From contig NZ_JAIKXF010000015.1 in assembly GCF_024684275.1 (NCBI RefSeq), forward strand, positions 1 through 27,588: a stretch of 27,588 bases of DNA, in the 5' to 3' direction. Every line of letters begins with the position of its first letter. Position 1 is the first letter of the stretch. The position numbers were made by a program, and so were the translations under genes. This DNA is from Ruminococcus sp. Its GTDB lineage: Bacteria > Bacillota_A > Clostridia > Oscillospirales > Ruminococcaceae. Under the pieces are notes generated by a model. It was not told the origin of the DNA. It made no database searches and saw only the letters and a program-made list of their open reading frames with translations. Below are positions 1 through 11,062 of the stretch, one piece after another.

Positions 1-254
1 AGCTCTATCTGCTGTTCAAGAGCCTTTTTACGGTCGAAATCGGGACTGCTCACTATGCGGACTATATCCTTCAGCGGAAACTCCAGTTCGCGAAACAACA
101 ATATCTGCTGAAGTCTTTCCAAAGCCGTATCGTCATACAGCCTGTATCCGCTTTCGGTATGTGCCGCAGGCTGAAGAAGCCCAATTTCGTCGTAATACCT
201 GAGAGTGCGTATACTCACTCCCGTCAGCTCACTGACCTGTTTTACCGTCATCAT
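1..254 (-). CDS. MerR-family transcriptional regulator, N-terminal part (cut by window edge)
   Basis: The reading frame starts at the ATG at 254 (a second ATG follows at once) behind a GGGAGG ribosome binding site and stays open to the left edge, giving 84 residues. The start reads MMTVKQVSELTGVSIRTLRY, then YDEIGLLQPA and SGYRLYDD. This is the winged-helix HTH_1 signature of MerR-family activators, with the TLRYYDEIGLL and YRLY motifs intact. The effector-binding C-terminus lies outside the window, so the inducer cannot be named. The closest style is the TipAL/Mta-type multidrug or stress regulators rather than the metal-sensing ones, but that is a guess from the HTH alone. The gene's own promoter (281-311) has the MerR-type 19-bp spacer, so autoregulation is likely. 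Confidence 0.93.
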   Translation of the reverse strand, partial: MMTVKQVSELTGVSIRTLRYYDEIGLLQPAAHTESGYRLYDDTALERLQQILLFRELEFPLKDIVRIVSSPDFDRKKALEQQIE

Positions 255-280
255 GTTTACCACTCCTCCCGTGTGAATAC

Positions 281-311
281 AGTATATACCATGACGTAAC
301 GTTAGAGTCAA
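281..311 (-). promoter_or_regulatory. MerR-type promoter with 19-bp spacer and dyad operator
   Basis: On the minus strand, -35 TTGACT (311-306) and -10 TATACT (286-281) are separated by 19 bp, not 17. An interrupted dyad, TGACGTAACGTTAGAGTCA (292-310 on plus), lies in the spacer. MerR-family activators are known to act on such over-long spacers by twisting the DNA. The site is 27 bp upstream of the merR start codon, which supports autoregulation. Confidence 0.8.
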
Positions 312-459
312 CAGGCTCTTTGTAACTTTGTGAGAAGTCACAAAAATCAACCTTGTAAATTGTTCGCTCTTACAATGAGTCTAAACAGAAATATTCATTC
401 ATTAAGAGTATATCACTTCCCCGCTTCTGTGTCAAACAAATGAAACTTCACCGAACCGA

Positions 460-488
460 TTGACCTTTTCGGCTCAAAATGCTATAAT
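460..488 (+). promoter_or_regulatory. Sigma-A type promoter of the alarmone synthetase gene
   Basis: TTGACC (460-465) and TATAAT (483-488) with a 17-bp spacer and a TGC extension just before the -10. It lies 31 bp upstream of the start codon at 520. The rest of the 265-bp gap to merR (255-459) shows only the MerR promoter and no other clear structure. Confidence 0.75.
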
Positions 489-519
489 ACAAGTAATATA
501 GAAAAAACAGGAGATTTCC

Positions 520-1215
520 ATGAATATAAACAACAATGCCACACTGTCCCTGCGAGGACTTGCAGACAGCGAAATGACCGAGTCGGAGTTCCTCCGCTCA
601 GTTGAAAACAATCTTATCCCCATGCAGCAGTTCTTTACCTACTACAAATGTGCCATAATGGAGATAGAGACCAAATTCCGCGTACTCAACGAGCAGTTCT
701 CAATAAACGGCGAAAGCAACCCAATTGAATTCATACAGTCCCGTATAAAGAGCTACGGCAGCATCTACCGCAAGGTCATTTCCAAGAATATACCGCGAAA
801 TCTTGAAGCCATCGCTCATAACGTATCTGACATCGCAGGTATTCGCGTAGTCTGTTCCTTTGTACAGGACATCTACCGCCTTGCTGACTGCTTCCTGCAA
901 CAGGATGACATCTTTCTCATCGAGAAAAAGGACTACATCGAGAACCCCAAATCCAACGGCTACAGAAGTCTTCACCTTATAGTCGAGGTACCTATCTTCC
1001 TCGAAAACGAAAAGCGCCTTGTGAAAGCTGAGGTACAGCTCCGTACCATAGCTATGGACTTCTGGGCAAGTCTCGAGCATAAGCTCCGCTACAAGAAGGA
1101 CCTTCCGCAGTACAAGCTGGATATGCTGACAGATGACCTGAAAAAATGCGCAGACCAGAGCGCAGAATGGGATATCCGTATGCAGGCGATCAAGAATATA
1201 ATTGAACACGACTGA
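520..1215 (+). CDS. relQ: Small alarmone synthetase, RelQ-type GTP pyrophosphokinase
   Basis: This is a single-domain (p)ppGpp synthetase that transfers pyrophosphate from ATP to GDP/GTP in the cytoplasm. At 231 residues it matches the length of RelQ/YjbM proteins. It has no HD hydrolase domain and no TGS/ACT regulatory region. Visible RelA/SpoT synthetase motifs are RIKSYGSIYRK (75-85, ATP contact), DIAGIRV (104-110, with the catalytic Asp), KSNGYRSLH (144-152, substrate Tyr) and EVQLRT (171-176, with the Glu needed for catalysis). All key residues look intact. The ATG at 520 follows an AGGAG site. The gene is monocistronic, with its own promoter (460-488) and a terminator (1216-1252). RelP is the alternative small synthetase; the RIKS(Y/L)xSIY motif favours RelQ, so the symbol is likely but not certain. 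Confidence 0.92.
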   Translation: MNINNNATLSLRGLADSEMTESEFLRSVENNLIPMQQFFTYYKCAIMEIETKFRVLNEQFSINGESNPIEFIQSRIKSYGSIYRKVISKNIPRNLEAIAHNVSDIAGIRVVCSFVQDIYRLADCFLQQDDIFLIEKKDYIENPKSNGYRSLHLIVEVPIFLENEKRLVKAEVQLRTIAMDFWASLEHKLRYKKDLPQYKLDMLTDDLKKCADQSAEWDIRMQAIKNIIEHD

Positions 1216-1252
1216 AAAAAGCCCCTTCTCATGCACTGAGTAGGGGCTTTTT
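1216..1252 (+). terminator. Intrinsic terminator after relQ
   Basis: AAAAAGCCCC (1216-1225) pairs with GGGGCTTTTT (1243-1252) around a 17-nt loop and ends in a T run, starting directly at the relQ stop codon. Confidence 0.85.
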
Positions 1253-1312
1253 GGTAAAATACCGCACAAAAATAGAAAAATTCATATTTTTTCTACATAT
1301 TCCGTAAAATAG

Positions 1313-5740
<4,428 letters not shown>

Positions 5741-5750
5741 TTAAACAGAC

Positions 5751-5783
5751 AGAGCCATGACGACTTGTCATGGCTCTTTTTTT
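5751..5783 (+). terminator. Intrinsic terminator of the GH2 gene
   Basis: An 11-bp perfect stem, AGAGCCATGAC (5751-5761) with GTCATGGCTCT (5767-5777), a 5-nt loop and a 7-nt T run, 10 nt after the GH2 stop codon. Confidence 0.92.
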
Positions 5784-5818
5784 ATGATCGATACTCATTT
5801 AAGCTTTAATGGGCTGAT

Positions 5819-5849
5819 AAAAAAATGGGGGCGATGTAAAATCGCCCCC
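5819..5849 (-). terminator. Intrinsic terminator of the GH97 gene
   Basis: GGGGGCGAT (5827-5835) pairs with ATCGCCCCC (5841-5849) around 5 nt. Read on the minus strand it is followed by A and then seven T (plus-strand A run 5819-5825). It lies downstream of the heptamer array, so the array would be transcribed into the GH97 3' UTR. Confidence 0.88.
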
Positions 5850-5854
5850 TAAAT

Positions 5855-5917
5855 CTTAGTTCTTAGCTCTTAGTTCTTAGCTCTTATTTCTTAGTTCTTA
5901 GCTCTTATTTCTTAATT
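5855..5917. repeat. Tandem heptamer array, 9 copies of CTTAGYT-like unit
   Basis: Nine back-to-back 7-bp units run without a break: CTTAGTT, CTTAGCT, CTTAGTT, CTTAGCT, CTTATTT, CTTAGTT, CTTAGCT, CTTATTT, CTTAATT. CTTA is constant in every copy. The array covers the GH97 stop codon (5905-5907) and its last codons, and reaches to 5 bp from the GH97 terminator stem. It resembles the short tandemly repeated repetitive (STRR) heptamers known from other bacteria. Confidence 0.9.
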
Positions 5918-8900
5918 ATCGCTTTACGGTAGCTTACAAGGTCAAACGGATCAATATTACCGTCGCCGTTCATATCAGCTATCTTAGCCTGCTCCTTGTT
6001 AAAGGTCTCAACACCGAGGATATACTTCTGCATGAGCACAAGGTCAGCCACGTTGAAAGCTCCGTCCTGATTCAGGTCGCCGATGACCTCCTCAAACGGG
6101 ATAGCCACTGCGATACGGTCGATAGAGGGACCATTGCCGCTTGCGTTATAAAGCTTGATAGTGTTATTGCCTGCTTTAAGCGTCACCTTTGTATCCGCCG
6201 CTGCAATGCCAGACCAGTCGTTCCTGTTGGCGTACAGACCGTCCAGTCTGCCTGCATTAGTGCCGTTTACATCCACACTGAGACTTCTTCTCTCGCCTGA
6301 TACATAGTATATACGAAGTGTGTACTCCCCTGCCTTTTCAACATTAACATTCTCAAAGGTAACAGCGTTATTAGCACCTCCGCCGACATATCCGACGTAT
6401 GCGCTGCCTGAGCTGTACTTACCGTCCTTGCCCGAGGTTATTCTGGCATTTCCGGATACCTTAGCCTTTTCAGCTTCATAGAATTTGAAATTGCTGTACG
6501 GTGTTGTCAGCTTCATGCCGCTCTTTGTTATCTTCATTGCAAAACCGCCGTTCGGAAGGAGCTCCTGCTCGATAATGCTGTCCTTTGTAACGTCTCTTAT
6601 TATCCTAACCTCCAGCTCACTGCCGTCCTTATTGTCGCCGAAGAAGTATGCGATATAAACTCCGTCATCGTCAACAAGATCTGAAAGCTTTATGCTGACC
6701 TTTCTTGCCGACAGTGTGGAAGCTCCCACATACCAGCTGCTGCCGCTTCTTCTTGCGGTAACATTAAACTGCATGGGATAGCCGTCAAGTACCTTCATGT
6801 CGTCCCATGCAACGGGTACATCATTTAGGAAAGGCAGAGCCTTATTGCCCTGATAGGTGTATACGGAATGTGCAAAATGCTGTATGCCAGACTCTATGGT
6901 AACAACGTCTGCAAGAGCAAAGCCTGCTGTTGCCTTTATGCCGTATATCGGTATGCCTGTAGGTGTGAAGTCCGCCGAGCCCACAACATTTCTTGTAAAG
7001 GTATAGGATACTCTGTTAGCCAGTGCAGGCGCATCGAACCACTTGTAGTACTCGGTTCCGTTTACAGCCTCGAATGAAACTATATTGGGGTATGTTCTGC
7101 TCTCGCCGCGAGGTATCGTACAGCCGTGGAAAAGCACCATGAGATGATTCTCGGCAGCTATCTTTGCGCAGAGGTTCATCTGCTTCATGGTCTCCTGAGT
7201 GTCGCTCTCATAGTAGTCTACCTTTACGCCGCTGACGCCCAGACCTCTTATGCGCTTGAACTCGCGGACTATAGTAGCCTCGTCAAGCAGTGAGTAATAA
7301 GGATATGCAGGATTGCCCTTGCTGTCCTTATAGCCTGAGTGTCCCTTGTTGTTTACACCGTACCAGAGATAAATGCCTATGCCCTTTGCTGAGGCATAGT
7401 CGCAAAGCTCCTTGACCTTTGATTCGCTGTCGTCCCAGAGCGCCCAGCCAAAATCCAGACATACGAAATCCCAGCCGTTATCTGCTGCGAAGTCGATATA
7501 GTCCTTCTGTGTGTGGTATTCAACAGGCGAATCGCCGCCGCTGCTCCACCATGACCATGCGGTCTTGCCGGGGCGTATCCAGCTTGTATCCTCGATTACC
7601 GAGGGAGGATTCAGGTTGAGTATCAGGTCGCTTGATGACATCTGGTCAAGGCTGTCACCGATGACAACTGCTCTCCACGGAGTATGGAAAGCACTGCCCA
7701 TTGATATGCCGCTGACCTTTACGCCGCCCTTGAAGCGCAGGCTGTGATAGTCGCCGATGAACTGCAAAGCACCTGCACAGTAGGGATTATCCTCGTTGAA
7801 AACGCTTGCCTCTGTAACAGTTACCCAGTACTTATCATTGATAACGCCTGTATACGGGCAGGAATAAGTAGCATTGGTCTCATTTGCGCGGTCTCTCGGG
7901 AGCTCCACCATATCCCACTCATATGTGGCATTCGGCCAGTTGCCCCAGAATTTGCTCTTACTCGGGAATATTACCTGACTTGTCTCCTCCTTAATGGAAG
8001 CACCGTGGTCAAGGGCATATCTGAACCCCATACCGTCATCATAAACACGGAAATAAACCGTCAGAGTAGAATTTCCTTTTTTCAGCGGGAAGGATATTTC
8101 CTTATAGTTGTCACGTATCTTTGTATGCTTGCCGTATGGCATATTATATGTCTCGTCATGCTCAACTGAAACAGCCGCAGGAGCTGTCTGTGAAAAGCCC
8201 GATGACAAGTCCTCTGTTGTAGTAACGATACCCAGCTTTGAAGGTTCGATAACTGTGCCCCACGTACCGCGGCTCTGCTTTCTTACGGAGTAGTAATAGC
8301 TTCCACGAGCGTCCTTCCAGAACTTGGTAACAAGAGTTCCGTCAGGAGATAATGTTTCATACTCGGGTATACTTGTGAGAGCCGTACCGTCACGGGCTGT
8401 GGCAGTCTCCTCGTCGGGAATAGCCTCGCCCTCGGTAATAGTATCGGGCTCGAATGTATAGCGATACAGCGGATCATCGGGGAGCTTCGCCGCCTGAGCT
8501 GCTGTAAGTGCATAGCCGTACAGCATAACATCGTCCACACAAGCCATGATGTCAGCATCAGAATAAACGGAATGACCTATAGAATTGTATGTATATGAGG
8601 GAAGAACGCCCTCGCTGAACAAACAGTTCATAGTGTCGGCAAGGTTATCGCTGTCACTTTTGCTCAGCAGACTGCCATCCATGTAGAACTCAGCGCTGTC
8701 AGGTGAATATACTGCCGTAAGCTCATGCCACCTGCCGCTGTCCGGAGCAGTCTCAATATCAAAAATTGCACGGTGCTTATCGTCGTTCTCGGTAGTAGTT
8801 CCCTTACCCACAAAAATGCTTGTCCTGTATGCATTCTTATCCTTCAGATCAACAGATATATCAGGCGAAGAATAGCTTGGAGCAGCTCCTGCGCCGAATG

Positions 8901-9273
8901 GCACTGGAGAGAACTGATATAGTCTTGTGTAATTGCCTGCGCCGCTGTCCAGCCTGAACTTCAGCGAGAAGCTGAATCCATTGCCGCAGCCCTTTTCAAA
9001 CATGGCAGGAAGCTGTAACCAGCCGCTGCCGAAACCGCTTCCGTGGAGATCAAGCACGTTTGATCTTAGCTCGCTGTCGTAAACTACTGATGCGTCAGAG
9101 CCCTTGATAACAGCATTGCCGTCAGCGCTGCCCTGATTTGCCACCTTGGCATTGTAGTAGCTTACCGCTGCGTCCGCAGTGAACTGCTTCGGAACAATGC
9201 CGCAGAATGACTGCGCCATAACACAGAGCGCCGCCGCAGTACCAACTGCTCGTTTGATCAGGTTTTCCCTCAT
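5905..9273 (-). CDS. Secreted GH97 alpha-glycosidase with LamG, CBM and dockerin
   Basis: Predicted exported alpha-galactosidase or alpha-glucosidase of family GH97, 1122 residues. The start has AAGGAGG 7-8 nt upstream and a signal peptide (1-36). Domains: concanavalin/LamG-like (about 40-265), GH97 N-terminal beta-sandwich (325-560), catalytic TIM barrel (565-840, opening with TAWSWWSSGGDSP), GH97 C-terminal domain (840-925), CBM35/CBM6-like module (931-1060, starting FYEAEKAKVSG) and dockerin (1064-1122). The barrel has GVKVDYYESD with D686. Retaining GH97 alpha-galactosidases use an Asp nucleophile, while SusB-type inverting enzymes use Glu bases, so the KVD motif points to the retaining group; this is inference. 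E735 in SFEAVNG is another likely active-site residue. The dockerin has two canonical 12-residue Ca loops and differs in type from that of GH2. The array at 5855-5917 supplies its stop codon. Confidence 0.92.
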   Translation of the reverse strand: MRENLIKRAVGTAAALCVMAQSFCGIVPKQFTADAAVSYYNAKVANQGSADGNAVIKGSDASVVYDSELRSNVLDLHGSGFGSGWLQLPAMFEKGCGNGFSFSLKFRLDSGAGNYTRLYQFSPVPFGAGAAPSYSSPDISVDLKDKNAYRTSIFVGKGTTTENDDKHRAIFDIETAPDSGRWHELTAVYSPDSAEFYMDGSLLSKSDSDNLADTMNCLFSEGVLPSYTYNSIGHSVYSDADIMACVDDVMLYGYALTAAQAAKLPDDPLYRYTFEPDTITEGEAIPDEETATARDGTALTSIPEYETLSPDGTLVTKFWKDARGSYYYSVRKQSRGTWGTVIEPSKLGIVTTTEDLSSGFSQTAPAAVSVEHDETYNMPYGKHTKIRDNYKEISFPLKKGNSTLTVYFRVYDDGMGFRYALDHGASIKEETSQVIFPSKSKFWGNWPNATYEWDMVELPRDRANETNATYSCPYTGVINDKYWVTVTEASVFNEDNPYCAGALQFIGDYHSLRFKGGVKVSGISMGSAFHTPWRAVVIGDSLDQMSSSDLILNLNPPSVIEDTSWIRPGKTAWSWWSSGGDSPVEYHTQKDYIDFAADNGWDFVCLDFGWALWDDSESKVKELCDYASAKGIGIYLWYGVNNKGHSGYKDSKGNPAYPYYSLLDEATIVREFKRIRGLGVSGVKVDYYESDTQETMKQMNLCAKIAAENHLMVLFHGCTIPRGESRTYPNIVSFEAVNGTEYYKWFDAPALANRVSYTFTRNVVGSADFTPTGIPIYGIKATAGFALADVVTIESGIQHFAHSVYTYQGNKALPFLNDVPVAWDDMKVLDGYPMQFNVTARRSGSSWYVGASTLSARKVSIKLSDLVDDDGVYIAYFFGDNKDGSELEVRIIRDVTKDSIIEQELLPNGGFAMKITKSGMKLTTPYSNFKFYEAEKAKVSGNARITSGKDGKYSSGSAYVGYVGGGANNAVTFENVNVEKAGEYTLRIYYVSGERRSLSVDVNGTNAGRLDGLYANRNDWSGIAAADTKVTLKAGNNTIKLYNASGNGPSIDRIAVAIPFEEVIGDLNQDGAFNVADLVLMQKYILGVETFNKEQAKIADMNGDGNIDPFDLVSYRKAIIKK

Positions 9274-9331
9274 AAGTATTCCTCCTTTACTTTGAAGCCC
9301 ATATGCATATCTTTATGTGCATATTCTATAT

Positions 9332-9355
9332 ATTATCGAGCTTTTTGGCGATAAT
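9332..9355 (-). promoter_or_regulatory. Inverted repeat in the GH97 leader
   Basis: ATTATCG (9332-9338) and CGATAAT (9349-9355) form a perfect 7-bp dyad around 10 nt. It lies about 11 nt after the expected start point of the 9373-9401 promoter. The rest of the leader (9274-9331) includes the palindrome ATATGCATAT (9301-9310) and the ribosome binding site. Confidence 0.4.
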
Positions 9356-9372
9356 TTTAGTCCCCTACGCAC

Positions 9373-9401
9373 ATTATAGCGCATTTTCAACAAAATATCA
9401 A
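9373..9401 (-). promoter_or_regulatory. Promoter of the GH97 gene
   Basis: On minus: -35 TTGATA (9401-9396), 17-bp spacer, -10 TATAAT (9378-9373). Leader of about 93 nt to the start codon at 9273. Confidence 0.7.
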
Positions 9402-9446
9402 CCCTATATTCAAATAAAAGGTGGACATTTTACCATAAATAACATC

Positions 9447-9475
9447 TTTACATCATAATCCATATGTGATAAAAT
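9447..9475 (+). promoter_or_regulatory. Candidate promoter for the small cysteine-peptidase-like gene
   Basis: TTTACA (9447-9452), 17-bp spacer, TAAAAT (9470-9475) with a TGA extension. It overlaps the upstream in-frame GTG at 9466. It would leave a leader of only about 11 nt before the GTG at 9493. Confidence 0.5.
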
Positions 9476-9492
9476 ATCTGAGAGGTGATAAT

Positions 9493-9852
9493 GTGGAAAT
9501 TACTTACATTCACGAGCCTACCGACCTACAGTGCGGACAGGCTGTTCTGGCTATGGTACTTGGAAAAACTCCCGGATATATATGCAATTATCTCGGCAAT
9601 GACCGCGAAACTGACTTGAAAGAGATGAAGCGAACATTCCGTGAGCACGGAGTTCAGATCTCAGATATCCGCAAGCAGGCAGAGCGCAAGGAGGAACTCC
9701 CTCCCCTGTGTCTGCTGAGTCTGGAAACTCCGCGGTGCTGGCACTGGTCACTGTACTGTGAGGGTACATTTTTCGATCCCGAACACGGTGTACTGAACGA
9801 CTTTCCGCAGTGCAGCAGGAAATATTACTGGGAGCTCAGCATAACGCCGTGA
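9493..9852 (+). CDS. Small papain/C39-like cysteine peptidase fold protein
   Basis: A 119-residue cytoplasmic protein; no signal peptide or membrane segment. The GTG at 9493 is preferred because AGAGGTGA lies just upstream, while an in-frame GTG at 9466 falls inside a likely -10. An ATG at 9491 is out of frame. The sequence has the three-part pattern of papain-like cysteine peptidases of the C39 type: C14 in DLQCGQAVLAMVLG, H84 in CWHWSLY and D95 in FFDPEHGVL. Such small stand-alone domains occur as putative peptidases, or as BtrH-like and other non-peptidase relatives. No double-glycine substrate peptide or ABC exporter is next to it, so a bacteriocin-leader role has no local support. The function is unknown; the fold call is moderately secure. 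Confidence 0.75.
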   Translation: MEITYIHEPTDLQCGQAVLAMVLGKTPGYICNYLGNDRETDLKEMKRTFREHGVQISDIRKQAERKEELPPLCLLSLETPRCWHWSLYCEGTFFDPEHGVLNDFPQCSRKYYWELSITP

Positions 9853-9916
9853 TTTTTTCAACGAAAAACGACTGATTTTGCAGGGATTTTTTTATTTTGA
9901 CGTATACTATAATTTA

Positions 9917-9945
9917 TTGACACATATCGTCAAAAGTGGTAAAAT
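9917..9945 (+). promoter_or_regulatory. Promoter of the lipoprotein-radA unit
   Basis: TTGACA (9917-9922), 17-bp spacer, TAAAAT (9940-9945) with a TGG extension; 44 bp upstream of the GTG start at 9990. Confidence 0.75.
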
Positions 9946-9989
9946 AATAATTGTATATGATTTTCAATGCTTTTCAGGAGGCAACAAAA

Positions 9990-11051
9990 GTGACAATAAA
10001 TAAAAAGATATGCATTCTCACGGCAGGCGCTGTTTTAGCCGTCTGTGCAGGCTGTTCCGAGACAAAAAAGGTGGAAAGTCTCCCCCTCACCCTGCTTGAC
10101 ACTAATATGAAGCCCGAGGAGGTCGAGCTCAAATGGCAGAAGGACTATGAGGCACTTCTCCAATCATTCAAAAACTCAGAGCAGTATTCAAAAAACTCAA
10201 TGTTTGACCTTACCGACCTTACAGGCGATGGTACTCCCGAGCTCATAATCTCTCCCTCTGAGGACGTAAACGCTCAGTGTATTATCTACACCATGACGGG
10301 TACTGTTGCAGACAAGATCGCAAATATAGGCTCTTACGGTCAGTTTGATTATCTCCCCGAGGCAGGTGCTCTCGGCTACTCATATGAGGGCAACGGCTTT
10401 GTTATCGGAGAATATCAGACTATGCAGGAGGGCTCATTCCAGACAGCAGTAAGCTTCTACAACAACACCGAAAGTGCTTCTGCCGGTGCTGTCATAAAAT
10501 ATGAGATAAACGGCGAGGACGTTACCCTCGCAAAATTTGAGGAAGCTCTCCAGCCCTACAAGGAAGCTGCAGCCTTTAAAACAGGCAGAAAATACACATT
10601 CGGCGACGATGCTGTAAAATACGCTATATATTACAGCGAGACATGGAACACCGTCCTCAGGGACGAGCAGAAACAGGCATACCGCGACAGACTTTCAGCT
10701 ATCTTTGAAAACGCTGACCTCAAGGACGCCGCTTTTGAGCTTGTTGACCTCGACCTCAACGGCAATCCCGAGCTTGTAGTATCAACGGGTATCCTCAACG
10801 ACTCACAGGTAAGGATATTCTATTTCGATACCAATGACGTAAAGGAGATAGACTGTACCTGTGATACCGACGGCGGTATACACTACGATATGACTGCAAA
10901 GGTCTTTTACGCTACGGATTTTTACGGCGAGATGAAGTGCTGGTCTATGGCAGGCACCGACATCAGCGGCTTTGCTCCATCAGAAAGCAATATGAAATGC
11001 GGCAGAAAGAACCTGCTCACAAAGGACAGCGTAGCAAAAGCCTTTCTTTGA
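9990..11051 (+). CDS. Putative lipoprotein with two Asp-rich FG-GAP-like repeats
   Basis: 353 residues from a GTG start at 9990, which follows a CAGGAGG site; earlier in-frame codons lack a site. The N-terminus is a lipoprotein signal (TAGAVLAVCAGC, lipid Cys at C22), so the protein should sit on the outer face of the membrane. Two related segments, DLTDLTGDGTPELIIS (about 72-87) and ELVDLDLNGNPELVVST (about 250-266), each followed by beta-rich sequence, suggest an internal duplication of an FG-GAP/VCBS-like Ca-binding unit. No enzyme motif is seen. The gene ends 11 nt before radA with no terminator, so both are probably co-transcribed, though a functional link is not evident. The function is unknown. 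Confidence 0.82.
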   Translation: MTINKKICILTAGAVLAVCAGCSETKKVESLPLTLLDTNMKPEEVELKWQKDYEALLQSFKNSEQYSKNSMFDLTDLTGDGTPELIISPSEDVNAQCIIYTMTGTVADKIANIGSYGQFDYLPEAGALGYSYEGNGFVIGEYQTMQEGSFQTAVSFYNNTESASAGAVIKYEINGEDVTLAKFEEALQPYKEAAAFKTGRKYTFGDDAVKYAIYYSETWNTVLRDEQKQAYRDRLSAIFENADLKDAAFELVDLDLNGNPELVVSTGILNDSQVRIFYFDTNDVKEIDCTCDTDGGIHYDMTAKVFYATDFYGEMKCWSMAGTDISGFAPSESNMKCGRKNLLTKDSVAKAFL

Positions 11052-11062
11052 TGAGGTAAAAA

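Noticed and set aside
700..1269. A 189-codon open frame on the minus strand opposite relQ
   Set aside because: It lies fully antisense to a well-conserved enzyme, lacks a ribosome binding site and has no recognisable domain; it is a codon-bias shadow.
7744..8169. 141-codon plus-strand frame within the GH97 gene
   Set aside because: Antisense to the conserved GH97 N-terminal domain, no ribosome binding site and no domain.
9274..9372. Riboswitch in the GH97 leader
   Set aside because: Only a small dyad and a short palindrome are visible; no known riboswitch core, and no terminator or anti-RBS stem.
9853..9950. Terminator after the small peptidase-like gene
   Set aside because: T runs exist, but only a weak AT-only hairpin (TTTTTC/GAAAAA) was found.
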